Positions 1 to 8,720 of a DNA stretch of 64,000 nt are shown here, one piece after another; within the stretch, counting starts at the first letter, position 1, and each line of letters opens with the position of its first letter. Both the position numbers and the translations under genes were made by a program. Below the pieces are notes generated by a model. The model worked only from the letters and a program-made list of their open reading frames with translations. It had not been told where the DNA came from and did not search any database. This DNA is from Sinorhizobium americanum (lineage in GTDB: Bacteria > Pseudomonadota > Alphaproteobacteria > Rhizobiales > Rhizobiaceae). Location: contig NZ_LNQC01000037.1 of the NCBI RefSeq assembly GCF_001651855.1, forward strand, positions 1 through 64,000, read 5' to 3'.

Positions 1-31
1 TCTTGTCCTCATCGATCTCCATGAACCGACG

Positions 32-1147
32 TTACCACGCGCGGCACCCAAAATCCCGCGGCACTGCTCGGATGGATACGGCACGTCTCGCTATCACCGC
101 GGCCGAATAGCAACAGATCACGTGCCCCAACGGAAAACTCGTCGTACTGCTGCTGGTCGCCGTGGAAACCTCCGCCGCGACGAACCCCAGCGCATGTGTA
201 TGGCTCGTGCCGCTAACGGAGTTCGTCGTCGAATTTGTAATGTCCGACGGCGTCCCGAGCGTCAGCGTGCGGCTTGCGGAAATCGCGCCGCCGCCGGTCA
301 GGCCGCTGCCGGCGATCATCTGTATCGCGTTGCTTGCAGGCGTGTAGCCATAAAGCGCGTTGACATCGCCAGCAGCGAGGTTGCCGGAATGCCAGACCGT
401 GTTATGCGCTGCAACGGAGCTGTCGTAGAATTTCAGCGCATCGGTGCTGTTCACATTCGAAAGGTACAGATAATCGCCGGTCACGTCGTTCGCAACGCGA
501 AGACCGTCGCCATTCGCCGTGCCGTCGCGATGCTGAAAATAGCCCTGGCGCGCGGTCGCCTTCCAGAATCCGACATACGGGTCGCCCGTCGCCGAGCCCA
601 CGAGTTTGACCGCTTCGCCATCCGTGGTTACGGCAATCTGTATGAAGTCGACATAGGCGCCATCGAGTCGAGCTGAGGGTACCGTGCCCGCCGTGAGATT
701 CGATGCGTTATTGGCACCGAGCGTTGCCCGCGCCGCGGCAGCGTCCGCATCGTCGAGCACGGTCTGCGCAAAAGCTGATACGCCCAACGTCGTAAGGGCG
801 GCTCCGGCAGTCGCATCGTCCAGAAGTGTGCGCGCAAACGGCGTCAAAGCGGTCGTCGCATAGGCCTCCGCCGCGGTGGTGTAGATCATTTTGTCCGCGC
901 CCGTTACAAGCCCGGCAATCGAGGCGAGCGCTGCGCTCGCAGCCTGCGCGCCGAGAGCTGCACGGGCGGCGCTGGCGCTTGTGGCGCCCGTGCCGCCGGC
1001 GGTGATCGGCCGCGCGGCATTGGCGTCGGCCGTCAGATCGTCGATCAGCGCATTATAGGGCACACTCTGGATCGTGGTGTTCGGCACCCCCTTGGTGCCG
1101 GCCGGTGGGGAATAGACTCCGCCTGTTCTTGGCAAGATAGCCTCCAT
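32..1147 (-). CDS. Prophage tail fibre protein
   Basis: A 371-residue protein, likely a receptor-binding tail fibre. The N-terminal half is rich in Gly, Ala and Thr and carries the GGTGATSASAAR motif typical of phage tail-fibre repeats. Two related repeats follow, of the form ARTLLDDATAGAALTTLG and AQTVLDDADAAAARATLG. The middle has beta-rich segments with alternating small and aromatic residues. I chose the ATG at 1147 because GGAGG lies about 8 bases upstream; an in-frame start at 1216 would have to read through the hairpin at 1154-1172. It is the last virion gene visible in the leftward module. The last 30 residues are Arg/Cys-rich and unlike the rest, so a frameshift near the end is possible. 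Fibre class is well supported by composition; the receptor is unknown. Confidence 0.7.
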   Translation of the reverse strand: MEAILPRTGGVYSPPAGTKGVPNTTIQSVPYNALIDDLTADANAARPITAGGTGATSASAARAALGAQAASAALASIAGLVTGADKMIYTTAAEAYATTALTPFARTLLDDATAGAALTTLGVSAFAQTVLDDADAAAARATLGANNASNLTAGTVPSARLDGAYVDFIQIAVTTDGEAVKLVGSATGDPYVGFWKATARQGYFQHRDGTANGDGLRVANDVTGDYLYLSNVNSTDALKFYDSSVAAHNTVWHSGNLAAGDVNALYGYTPASNAIQMIAGSGLTGGGAISASRTLTLGTPSDITNSTTNSVSGTSHTHALGFVAAEVSTATSSSTTSFPLGHVICCYSAAVIARRAVSIRAVPRDFGCRAW

Positions 1148-1172
1148 GAAGAAGGCCTCCCGACGGGAGGCC
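1148..1172 (-). terminator. Hairpin with T-rich tail ahead of the tail-fibre gene
   Basis: The arms GGCCTCCC and GGGAGGCC are a perfect 8-bp stem with a 3-base loop. On the minus strand the stem is followed directly by TTCTTC and then the fibre ATG at 1147. The same bases carry the fibre gene's Shine-Dalgarno, so the structure could both end the upstream transcript and hide the ribosome site. Confidence 0.6.
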
Positions 1173-1287
1173 GCGAACGATTGGAACTTTGATCTGGCGC
1201 ACTGGCCGCTGGCCATCTCCGCGCTTTGAACTACGGAGAGTTGAAATTTCGCGTCGGGCCGGATGCGCGTCTTGCCGCGGGTCCGTT

Positions 1288-2598
1288 TTACCCCGCCCTC
1301 TTCCCCGCCGCGAAAAGCCGGCCGTAATCCACCCGGCGCATGCCGTCCGGGCCGCGGCTCACCGCGTCGGGGCGGGTCTTTTCCACCTCCTGCGCCATCA
1401 CGCCGGTATGCTTCGGCCCGGAGGCGGGTTCGCCCTTGTAGTGGAACTCATAGAGGTTGTGGCCCTTGAGCCTGCCGACCTTCTCGATGTTCTTCTTGGC
1501 GCGGCGGTCGGACTTCGGAAGAAAGCCCAGCAGGGAGTCGAGCAAGTTGCCGCCCGCCTGCTGCCGGGCGTTATAGGCAGCCACCTGGTTCTGGTAGTTC
1601 TGCTGCACCAGCCCGGCATAGTCGACCGGCTGGATCGACTGCCCCTGCGTCGGCACGAAGTTCGGGCTCGTCACCTGTGCGCCTGAAAGCAGCGCCGAGA
1701 TCTCGTTGATCGGCTGGTTGCGCTGCGCATATTGCTCGTTGAGATAGTTCGCGCGCGCGGTGTTCTGGGCAGTGATCTGCGCCTGCTGGGCATTGAAGTT
1801 CTGATCCTGGAGCGCATTGTTGGCCGCCGTAGCCGATTGGCCGTTCTGGTACATCTGCTGGTTTGCGTTGTTGCCGAAATCGGCATTCTGCAATGCCTGT
1901 CCGTAGGCCTGCGCCTGGGCTGCGTTCTCGAAGCTTGCCTTTTGGCTGGCGAGGTTGGCGAGCCGCGTCTGCTCCTGGCCGGCGTTGAGCACGGCGGCGA
2001 TGCGGGCGTCGTTCGACGTCCGGTTCGCCTCGTCGATCGCCCGGTCATAGGCCTTCGACCCCGGCTGCAGGCCCTGATTGGCAAGCCGCGTCTCCAGCGC
2101 CGCGCGGTCGCGCTCGAGCTGTGGATTGAGCCGGGCCATCAGCGCGTTCTCGTATTTCGAAGTATCGAAATCCGTCTCGTAGTTGCGCGTGATGTCGCCG
2201 GAATTGCCGATGGAGGTCTGGAGCTTGGGCCCAGCAGCAAACTGCTGGTATTGCGGCAAGCTCAGTTTCGAAGGGTCACCGGCGGCCGGAGCTTTCGATA
2301 TGTCCATCGGCTTGCCGAGCAGATCGTTCAACCGGCTCGATTGCGATGTGGCGAGCGTCGCTAAGTTGAGGCTCGCCACATCGTTCTGATCCTTGATCTT
2401 CTGCTGCATCTCCGAAAGCTTCTGCGTCGCCGTTGCCACGGGCAGATCATAGACGTTGCCGCTCAGCGGATCGGTCCATTTCTGCGTTGTGTAGCTGTAG
2501 CTGAGGCTGCCGTCCGGCGTCACCTGGTTGACATTGCCCATATATCCGTTGGCAACGGCAGTGCCGATATTGGTGGCGGTCTGTGCCGCCGCCGTCAC
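1288..2598 (-). CDS. Prophage tail protein with C-terminal S74 chaperone domain
   Basis: A 436-residue protein. Residues from about 365 to the end carry the intramolecular chaperone/peptidase S74 signature: SDRRAKKNI, then a spaced YEFHYKG and GVMAQEV. In this family the domain helps trimerise a tailspike or fibre and then cleaves itself off at a Ser-Asp; here SDRR supplies such a pair. The middle (about 130-330) is Gln/Asn/Ala-rich and predicted helical, with repeated QNxNAQQAQ-like stretches, which suits a coiled-coil shaft. It sits between the GNAT gene and the tail fibre on the same strand. Assignment of the C-terminal domain is firm; which virion part the body forms is inference. Confidence 0.82.
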   Translation of the reverse strand: MTAAAQTATNIGTAVANGYMGNVNQVTPDGSLSYSYTTQKWTDPLSGNVYDLPVATATQKLSEMQQKIKDQNDVASLNLATLATSQSSRLNDLLGKPMDISKAPAAGDPSKLSLPQYQQFAAGPKLQTSIGNSGDITRNYETDFDTSKYENALMARLNPQLERDRAALETRLANQGLQPGSKAYDRAIDEANRTSNDARIAAVLNAGQEQTRLANLASQKASFENAAQAQAYGQALQNADFGNNANQQMYQNGQSATAANNALQDQNFNAQQAQITAQNTARANYLNEQYAQRNQPINEISALLSGAQVTSPNFVPTQGQSIQPVDYAGLVQQNYQNQVAAYNARQQAGGNLLDSLLGFLPKSDRRAKKNIEKVGRLKGHNLYEFHYKGEPASGPKHTGVMAQEVEKTRPDAVSRGPDGMRRVDYGRLFAAGKRAG

Positions 2599-2644
2599 CT
2601 TCGGATCCGGAGGAGTGGGAGCTTTTGATTTTCCGATAGCACAC

Positions 2645-3091
2645 CTACCTTCGATTGACGGGATGTGCCCGCCAGTCGTTGTCTGTCAGAGTGAAGATGA
2701 TTTCCGCCTCCTCACGTCCGCGAAGGCGGGGGATGCGGTAGCTCGTGAACCCGAAGCGGTTGGCGATCGAGACCATGCCGCGGTTCTCCTCCGAGACGCG
2801 CAGCACCGCCATCTGGCAGCCGATCTCGTCGAATGGATAGCCGAACATGGCATTCAGCACCGGCCGCGTCAGCCAGCGTTTGCTGATGGCCGCGGCCGAA
2901 AGCTCGATAACGCCCGCTTCGGGCGAATAGTTGTGATAGACGACGCCGGCGACGAGCCTGCCCTCCTCGGTCACGCCGAGCGTCGTAAAGTCGGAAAAGC
3001 CCCTCTCGCAGCCGTCGATCTGGTCGGCAACAAAAGCGGCGATCGCCTGATTCGTTGCAGGGTCGCCCGCCCCGCCCCAGATGATGTTCAA
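2645..3091 (-). CDS. GNAT-family acetyltransferase embedded in the virion module
   Basis: A 148-residue protein with the layout of a small GNAT domain. A central strand reads LVAGVVYHNY, followed by the helix of the acceptor region (AISKRWLTRPVLNAMFGYPF) and CQMAVLRVSEENRGMVSIANRFGF, where N-R-G-M and A-N-R-F-G-F match the late GNAT strand and helix. The reading frame is open far upstream, but I place the start at a TTG at 3091: it overlaps the TGA of the upstream gene (TTGA), the same coupling used by the neighbouring genes. It would use acetyl-CoA on an unknown acceptor. Such enzymes occur in podovirus-like tail modules, where their role is not established. Confidence 0.75.
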   Translation of the reverse strand: MNIIWGGAGDPATNQAIAAFVADQIDGCERGFSDFTTLGVTEEGRLVAGVVYHNYSPEAGVIELSAAAISKRWLTRPVLNAMFGYPFDEIGCQMAVLRVSEENRGMVSIANRFGFTSYRIPRLRGREEAEIIFTLTDNDWRAHPVNRR

Positions 3092-4701
3092 GCGCTCGCC
3101 TCCCCCGCTGCCACTTGCAGCGTCGCGAGGTCCACTTCGATGTCGAGTGTCACCGCGCCGCCTGAGGTGATCACGCAACCGACGGCCAGCATGTCGCCGC
3201 TCGCCCGCACATTCTGGCGAAAATCGTAGCGCAGCGCCTCCGACACGCCGTCCCAGCGCGCCACATCCCAGAGGCCGACATCCCATTCCGGCGAACCCGC
3301 ATCCCCCTCCGTCACCCGGGCGAAGGGCGGCACCCTCCGGTCGAAGTCGGCGCGGGCGAAGAGCTGCACCTTTGGCTTCGTCTTGGCGCGGAAATACATA
3401 TGCGCCATCGTCGCCGCCGTCCGCTGACCGAACTGTCCGACCGGCGCGAACTGCGAGAGATAGGTGGCCGCGAAGGTCAGCCCGTCGTCGGTGCCGCCGG
3501 TGTCGCCCTGCCAGCAATAGCCCTCGCGCGAGCCGAAGAAGAGCCCGCCCTGCAGCGTCTCGAAGCAGTTGGCCCGCCAGTTGCTGATCGTCGCCCAGCG
3601 CCCGCTGAGCACATTCAGGACAAAGGTCTTGTCGCTGACGACGCTGTTGTCGGGAAAGGCGACGAAGACCAGGTTCTGTTCGGCCCATGGTTTCAGTGTC
3701 CAGCCGGAGCCGGTGGCGTTTGCCGCCTGCCGCCAGTCGTCCTCGATCGGTCGCGAGACCGAGACCTGGGTCAGTGCCTGCCGGTCTCGCTGAAACACCT
3801 GCGAGATCGGCGTCAGCCCATCCGAGGTCGCGACCAGCACGTCGCCGCCGACGCGGATCCAGGCATTCTTCCCGAGCGGCTTGCCGATCTGATAGACACC
3901 CTTCAACGCGAAATCGCTGGCACTCGAAGGATCGGTGCCGGCATAGACGGCGATCTCCCCCTCCGTCGAAACGAAGACGCAGAGATCGGAGAGACCGTCG
4001 CCGCTTTCGAGCGACCAGGAAAAGCCGGTGATGAGCGACCCGCCTTTCTTCATCACCCCGCCGAGCGGGAACACCGCGGCCGCGCCGCCCAGGGCGTTCA
4101 CGGGCAGATAATAGGCATCGAGTGTCGCATTCTTCAGGAAAAATTCGCGGTTCTTGAACAGCCAGCCGTAGTTGAGCTGCGCCATGGTCGTGCTGTCGGA
4201 AAAGGTGATCGTCGGCGTCATCGTCCATGCGCTACCGTCAAAGATGCGTCGCGTGTCGGCGCCGTTCAGGCAGACGAGAAAGGAACCGCCGGCGGTGGTG
4301 TGTTGGAACGCGCACCATTCGCCGCCGTTGAGCCCGCTGACTGCTGCCGCCGCCGTCGCCGGTGGGGCCGCCGGCGCGGTCATGTTGTAGATCGCGCCTG
4401 CCGTCGCCATGAACAGCTTTTCGTTGCTGCCGAACTTGTATTTGAAGGCGCTGCGGATGCCGCCGCCATCCGCAGCAAGCCCGACTTTTCGTGAGCCGCC
4501 GCGGATTCTGCAGCCGGCAAGCGTTGGCAGGAAGTTCGTTAGCACGGTCGCCGAGCCGGGTGTTTGCGAGGCCATGTCGGCGGTCGTCACCAGCCCCTCC
4601 TTCGGAGCCGGGAAGGTGACCGATCGCGAGGTCTGCGGCCGGCCGATGCTCGCCTGCCCGCGGTTGGTCTGCGGGAGGCGGCCAGGGCGAAGTGTCATCA
4701 T
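3088..4701 (-). CDS. Prophage structural protein, tail nozzle/DNA-stabilisation candidate
   Basis: A 537-residue, beta-rich protein with recurring Trp/Gly-containing blades (for example WSLESGDGLSDLCVFVSTEG, then VLVATSDGLTPIS), consistent with a beta-propeller. It follows two adaptor-like genes, the position of gp10 in P22 and the nozzle in SU10-like phages, which close the channel below the portal. The start is an ATGATG at 4701 whose first ATG overlaps the TGA of the upstream gene (ATGA). The N-terminal 40 residues are basic and Pro/Thr-rich. Structural role is supported by position; the specific homology is my inference. Confidence 0.6.
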   Translation of the reverse strand: MMTLRPGRLPQTNRGQASIGRPQTSRSVTFPAPKEGLVTTADMASQTPGSATVLTNFLPTLAGCRIRGGSRKVGLAADGGGIRSAFKYKFGSNEKLFMATAGAIYNMTAPAAPPATAAAAVSGLNGGEWCAFQHTTAGGSFLVCLNGADTRRIFDGSAWTMTPTITFSDSTTMAQLNYGWLFKNREFFLKNATLDAYYLPVNALGGAAAVFPLGGVMKKGGSLITGFSWSLESGDGLSDLCVFVSTEGEIAVYAGTDPSSASDFALKGVYQIGKPLGKNAWIRVGGDVLVATSDGLTPISQVFQRDRQALTQVSVSRPIEDDWRQAANATGSGWTLKPWAEQNLVFVAFPDNSVVSDKTFVLNVLSGRWATISNWRANCFETLQGGLFFGSREGYCWQGDTGGTDDGLTFAATYLSQFAPVGQFGQRTAATMAHMYFRAKTKPKVQLFARADFDRRVPPFARVTEGDAGSPEWDVGLWDVARWDGVSEALRYDFRQNVRASGDMLAVGCVITSGGAVTLDIEVDLATLQVAAGEASA

Positions 4702-5300
4702 GAGACCCCCCTGTCCGCATTGATCTCCTGCAGGAGATCCGCCTCGAATTCGGCGAGATTGTCTTCGTACGGCAGACCCTTTTGCCGCTTCCAGCGCCAG
4801 ATCAGGCCCTTCTTCAGCAGCCGCTCGGGAAAGAGCGTCGTGTCGTCGTCGGCGCGGAACGCGTCGCGCTCCTCGTAAGGATCGCCGAGCACCCAATTTT
4901 TCGAGACGTATTCGATCGTCGCACCGGCGGCGAAAGCGGCCGGCGAAAAAAGCATCTCCCTGCCGCGGAGGTGGCAGTAGGGCTCTGCCGAGGCGATGCC
5001 GACGATCACCGCCCATTGCGCGCCGTTGGCGATAGGTCGGAAGAAGTGGCCGTCAGCCGCCCGCACCGCCCCGCCGGGCGCCAGCCGCTGATAGTCGGAA
5101 GGCAGGAGCTCCGGCGAAGCGGAGACGGCATGCGTCGTCAGCATCCTCTTCCAGTCGGCGCGCCGCGCAATCTCCGCGCCCGCCTCCTCGGCCAGCGCCA
5201 CCATCGTCTGCGCATTCGGATCGTTCGTGCCGTAAACGCTGTCGAAGCGGTCGAGCGAAACGATGTCCGCGACCTCGTTGATCACGGTCACAAGCGTCAT
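4698..5300 (-). CDS. Prophage head-tail connector protein
   Basis: A 200-residue protein of a type found in connector blocks of podovirus-like prophages. It opens with a helix (VINEVADIVSLDR), then DPNAQTMVALAEEAGAEIARRADWKRML, a motif common in tail accessory proteins of the gp4 type, followed by a beta-rich part with YQRLAPGG and EYVSKNWV. Four-base ATGA overlaps link it to genes on both sides, so the block is translationally coupled. It probably forms a ring below the portal or on the tail tube. I do not recognise a named family with certainty. Confidence 0.6.
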   Translation of the reverse strand: MTLVTVINEVADIVSLDRFDSVYGTNDPNAQTMVALAEEAGAEIARRADWKRMLTTHAVSASPELLPSDYQRLAPGGAVRAADGHFFRPIANGAQWAVIVGIASAEPYCHLRGREMLFSPAAFAAGATIEYVSKNWVLGDPYEERDAFRADDDTTLFPERLLKKGLIWRWKRQKGLPYEDNLAEFEADLLQEINADRGVS

Positions 5301-5893
5301 GGCGTCAGCCCCCCAATGACGATTGCAGCATTACCGAAGCGCAGCCGCTCGTCGGCAAGCCCGAGCCCGGCTATCGCCTGTCGCTTCAGCGCCTCGGCCG
5401 CACCCGCCTTGGCTGCGTCCCGCTCCCAGATGGCTATCTCCTCGACGAGCGCGTAGAGATAGACGTCGGGCGCCCTTTCGATCAGCCAGTTGCCTGGCGC
5501 TCCGGCCGTCAGCGGCGGGATTTTCGCGTAATAGGTCAGGTGGATGTTCTCGCCGCGCTTCGGCCGCACCTGGATGGCGCTGCCGACGATCGCGTAGCCG
5601 ATCGGAGCACCTTCGGAGGTCACGTGATTGCTGAGTTCCTGCAGCGGCAGCGCCCGAAGCGCCCGGCCGCTGGCGGCAAGCACCTGCCGCGCCTCCAGGA
5701 AATCCGCCGGCAAGCTGCCTTCGCCTTCCGTCAGCGGCACCGCCACCGTCTCCTCCATGTCGGCAACGCGCATCACGCGGTTGAGCTTGAGTTCGGCAAG
5801 CGCGAGAAAGCGTGGAAAAAGATGCGCGACGTCGTCCCGGCCGGAGCAGTCGCCTGCATCGGCGAGGAGCGACGCATAATCGAATAGGGTCAT
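5297..5893 (-). CDS. Prophage adaptor protein (SU10 adaptor-like)
   Basis: A 198-residue protein resembling the adaptor proteins that bind the portal ring in SU10-like phages. Features include an N-terminal helix pair (LFPRFLALAELKLNRVMRV), then LPADFLEARQV and LPLQELSN, a beta segment ending LTYYAKIPPL, and the closing helices PDVYLYALVEEIAIWE and AAEALKRQAIAGL. The YYA...P.LT...NWL spacing is typical of this group. The start at 5893 overlaps the upstream stop by ATGA. Downstream overlap with 4698-5300 is also four bases. Confidence 0.7.
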   Translation of the reverse strand: MTLFDYASLLADAGDCSGRDDVAHLFPRFLALAELKLNRVMRVADMEETVAVPLTEGEGSLPADFLEARQVLAASGRALRALPLQELSNHVTSEGAPIGYAIVGSAIQVRPKRGENIHLTYYAKIPPLTAGAPGNWLIERAPDVYLYALVEEIAIWERDAAKAGAAEALKRQAIAGLGLADERLRFGNAAIVIGGLTP

Positions 5894-6213
5894 AGATGTC
5901 CCTCGAAGCTGCGCCAGGCGCGGTTGTCGCCGTCGTTCAGCCACCGCTTCACATAGCGGTCGTCGCCTTCGGAATGCGCCCTGATCAGGCTTTTGGAATG
6001 CGCCAGGTTGAGCGGGACCGAGGCGACCTTGGTCCAGTCGCCGAAGGCGTTGCCGGCAGTTGCATGGCGGGTGAAGGCGTTCTGGCGGACGAGGTTTTCG
6101 ACCGGATAGTCCGTCCGCCAATGGGTCCTGTTGCCGTCCTCCATCACCCAGACGGAGCGGCCGGTCTGAAAATCATAGTCGTAGAGCTTCCAGTCGCCGT
6201 CGCGCACAATCAT
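5890..6213 (-). CDS. Conserved-looking small prophage protein
   Basis: A 107-residue protein with no domain I recognise. It starts with an aromatic-rich beta stretch (DWKLYDYDFQTGRSVWVMED) and ends with a basic helix that includes RYVKRWLNDGDNRAW. ATGA overlaps join it to the 58-residue gene upstream and the adaptor gene downstream, so it belongs to the same translational unit and is likely a minor virion or assembly component. Confidence 0.6.
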   Translation of the reverse strand: MIVRDGDWKLYDYDFQTGRSVWVMEDGNRTHWRTDYPVENLVRQNAFTRHATAGNAFGDWTKVASVPLNLAHSKSLIRAHSEGDDRYVKRWLNDGDNRAWRSFEGHL

Positions 6214-6386
6214 CCTTCGTCACCTGGAAGAGGATCGTTGCGTTCGGCTTTGCCCTGTGCAATCAAGATCTTGGCCGCCTTGACCGGCAAATCGAGTACG
6301 GTGCCGGCTGGAATCCGTTCCTCGTCAATCGCCCAGATATCATAGAGAAGTTTAACGGGTACCGTGGTGGTCTTTGTGTCTGCCAT
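6210..6386 (-). CDS. 58-residue prophage protein after the capsid gene
   Basis: A short coding region reading MADTKTTTVPVKLLYDIW and ending in DPLPGDEG. The start has a clear GGGAG site 6 bases upstream, and its TGA overlaps the next gene's ATG (ATGA), which supports real translation. The central stretch (DEERIPAGTVLDLPVKAAK) has the look of the short 'head fibre' or capsid-accessory peptides encoded after phage major capsid genes. That function is inference. Confidence 0.65.
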   Translation of the reverse strand: MADTKTTTVPVKLLYDIWAIDEERIPAGTVLDLPVKAAKILIAQGKAERNDPLPGDEG

Positions 6387-6452
6387 TCATCTCTCCCGAA
6401 AACAGGGACCGACGCGCAGTCGGTGCGCTTGAGCCGAAACTTGGAACCCGGG

Positions 6453-7448
6453 CTAGCTGGCGGAGCTCAGTCCGAAGAGGTCGGCGGCAACGCCAAGGCC
6501 CCTCTCGTTGTGTACCTTCAGCGTGCCCTCGCCGATGATGACGCCCTTGTCGGCATCGCCGGTTTTGGCAACGTCGCGGTCCTCCTGGATCTGGCGCAGC
6601 CACAGGAAGGAGAGCATGCCGGTGTCGATGAAGAAGGCGTTGCGGGCGACCCCGCCGTTCACCGCCTGGACCCGGTTCGGGTGGATCATCACCGTGCCGA
6701 ACGGGCCTTCGTAATAGTCCGCCGTCGCGACGATGGTGTTGCGCTCGCCGCCCTGCGACACGGCATAGCGGAAAGGGGCGACGTTGCTGTCGGACATGAA
6801 GGTGACGAAGACGGATTTGACATAGGGAGAGACAGAGAGGTGACGGAAGTTGGCACCGTTCTGGTAGCCCTGCTGCATCACGGAATCGAGGATCGCCTTG
6901 GTGAAGGGACGCTGCGTGCCGTCGGTCGGCGCCACGGTCAGACCGGTACCGACGTTGAAGCCGCCATTGGCGCCGCCGGCGCCCCTGGAAGCGTTGCTGA
7001 CGATCCAGGTGCTGAGCGATCCGAATTCACGCGTACTGCCGGCCACCGTTGCGTTCGTGTCCACGATCGCAAACTCCACGTCCTTCCGAATTTCGAAACC
7101 CTTCTTCAGCTTCTGGTACTTGCGCTTCTGCACGTTGCCGGCCTCCGCCGTCACCTCCTGCGTCGCGGAGATGATCCAGTCCTTGCGCATGATCTGGGTA
7201 TAGTTGCCGAGCCTTGTCGGCGGGGTGATTGCGCCGAAGGCGTATTCCTCGCCTTCCTCGCGGATGTTGGCGCCGGGTGCCGCCAGCTCGTCCGTTTCCC
7301 ATTCCGGGTGATAGGTGGTGCATTTGCCCTTTTCGATCAGCGAATAGATCGGCGTGTCTTCCGGCGTGATGCGCGACACCACATCGGAAAGCTCCTCGCG
7401 ATTGCCGACGGCCTGCGTCGTCTGGAATGTATTGGTTAGAACTGCCAT
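6453..7448 (-). CDS. Major capsid protein, DUF5309/SU10 type
   Basis: A 331-residue protein that should form the icosahedral shell. It has the family's order of motifs: an N-terminal arm, then SRITPEDTPIYSLIEKGK and HPEWETDEL, then NYTQIMRKDWIISATQEV, a long helix of the E-loop/P-domain type (QKRKYQKLKKGFEIRKDVEF), and the C-terminal strand VMIHPNRVQAV followed by FFIDTGMLSFLWLR. The ATG at 7448 follows AGGAAA; the frame is open upstream but those codons do not look coding. It sits directly downstream of the scaffold gene, as usual for this phage type. Confidence 0.85.
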   Translation of the reverse strand: MAVLTNTFQTTQAVGNREELSDVVSRITPEDTPIYSLIEKGKCTTYHPEWETDELAAPGANIREEGEEYAFGAITPPTRLGNYTQIMRKDWIISATQEVTAEAGNVQKRKYQKLKKGFEIRKDVEFAIVDTNATVAGSTREFGSLSTWIVSNASRGAGGANGGFNVGTGLTVAPTDGTQRPFTKAILDSVMQQGYQNGANFRHLSVSPYVKSVFVTFMSDSNVAPFRYAVSQGGERNTIVATADYYEGPFGTVMIHPNRVQAVNGGVARNAFFIDTGMLSFLWLRQIQEDRDVAKTGDADKGVIIGEGTLKVHNERGLGVAADLFGLSSAS

Positions 7449-7608
7449 TTTCCTGATCCTTCTATGATGATGAGAGGCACCGGCCGCTCGGCCGACGAGG
7501 CGCGGAAGCCGATGATTTTTGATGGCTTGCCTTTGCCGAGGGTAGCCGTTCTCGCACCCGCTACCCTCCGTCACGCAAGGGGCGCTGTCCGCCCAGATCT
7601 TCCTGTCG

Positions 7609-8559
7609 CTATTCGAAATCGACCGCCATCGCGTCGCGGATCGACCCGCTTCTCGCGAGCCGCTGCATTGCCTCGCGACTTTCACGCTGCTGGCGCTGTG
7701 CTTGGTTCCTCGCCTTCATCCGCGGCGCCGTGGCCGGTGCCACGGCCACCTTCTGCAAGGCCTTTGCCCTCGCTCGTTCAGCAAGAAGCCCGAGCCTGGC
7801 ATAATGCGCGAGCTTGAAGAGCCGGTGGTCGACGACCTCGCGAACCTCCTCGTCGGAAAAGCCGAGCTCCCTCGCCGCCTCGAAAGCGTCTGCGAAGAAG
7901 GCTTGCCGCCCTTCAGCCTGTCCGGTCTGCGGAAAGGCCTCGAGGAGCTTGGCGTTCTCTGCCTCCAGCCTATCTTCACTCGCTGCGGCCTGAAGCTCCG
8001 CCGCAACGGCCGCCGGTCCTTCGCCAAGCGCCATTACCCGCGCAAGCTGCTCCACCCCTGCCTGGTGTAGCGCCCACTGTCGGTGATAGGCCTCCGGATC
8101 GTGGAATCTCAACTCCTCCGGCGGCTCCTGGGGGATCTGGGCTGCGATCAGTTTCGCAAGCGTGTTGGCCGTAGCCGCGACCCCGCTGCTCATGCTTTCG
8201 AGCATCCGCTCGCGGTTGGCGAAACCCTGAGTCTTGTGCCGATAGTCGCGGTTCCGCATGTAGCCGAGCTTCAGTTCCTCGAGCGGAACTTCTTCCCCGC
8301 CCTCGAGCGAGACAATGTTCTCGGCTTCATCGGTTGCATCCTCCTCGTCAGCAAGGATTGGCTCATCGCCTTCCCCGGCAGGATCATCCGGCTCGTGAAC
8401 GTCGTCTATGGTGTCGCGGTCCCGGCCTTCTTCGTCCTCATCTGGCAGTTTGGCCTCGTGCGGCTCCCGGAAGTCGAGCTTGTCGAAGCTTGCGGGCTCA
8501 CGCGAGCCGACAACGGATTTGCTCCCGCCGAAAGGCGGGTTGCCACTATCATTCATCAT
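7609..8559 (-). CDS. Prophage scaffold protein
   Basis: A 316-residue protein with the composition of a capsid scaffold. Residues about 20-95 are highly acidic (runs such as DEDEEGRDRDTIDD and DEEDATDEAENI). The C-terminal two thirds are helical and Ala/Glu/Gln-rich, with strong coiled-coil character around PAAVAAELQAAASEDRLEAE, ending in a basic stretch. It lies just upstream of the major capsid gene. Start: tandem ATGs at 8559 and 8556, with AGAGG a few bases upstream. Scaffolds of this type leave the procapsid before DNA packaging. Confidence 0.78.
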   Translation of the reverse strand: MMNDSGNPPFGGSKSVVGSREPASFDKLDFREPHEAKLPDEDEEGRDRDTIDDVHEPDDPAGEGDEPILADEEDATDEAENIVSLEGGEEVPLEELKLGYMRNRDYRHKTQGFANRERMLESMSSGVAATANTLAKLIAAQIPQEPPEELRFHDPEAYHRQWALHQAGVEQLARVMALGEGPAAVAAELQAAASEDRLEAENAKLLEAFPQTGQAEGRQAFFADAFEAARELGFSDEEVREVVDHRLFKLAHYARLGLLAERARAKALQKVAVAPATAPRMKARNQAQRQQRESREAMQRLARSGSIRDAMAVDFE

Positions 8560-8720
8560 GGAAAGACCTCTTGAGAGAATTTTGGCGCGGAGGTGCTGCT
8601 TCTCGCCTTCCCACACCGAGAAATTCGAGAAGTTTCAGAATGCTGCACCGATTTTATGAATCAGTTTGGCAATAAGGCGCTTGAGGGCGGCAGGCCTGCC
8701 GTCCTCAATGTACGCTCGCT

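Noticed and set aside
2645..4228. 527-codon version of the GNAT gene
   Set aside because: Only the last 148 codons resemble a protein family; the rest overlaps the nozzle-like gene out of frame and looks like shadow sequence.
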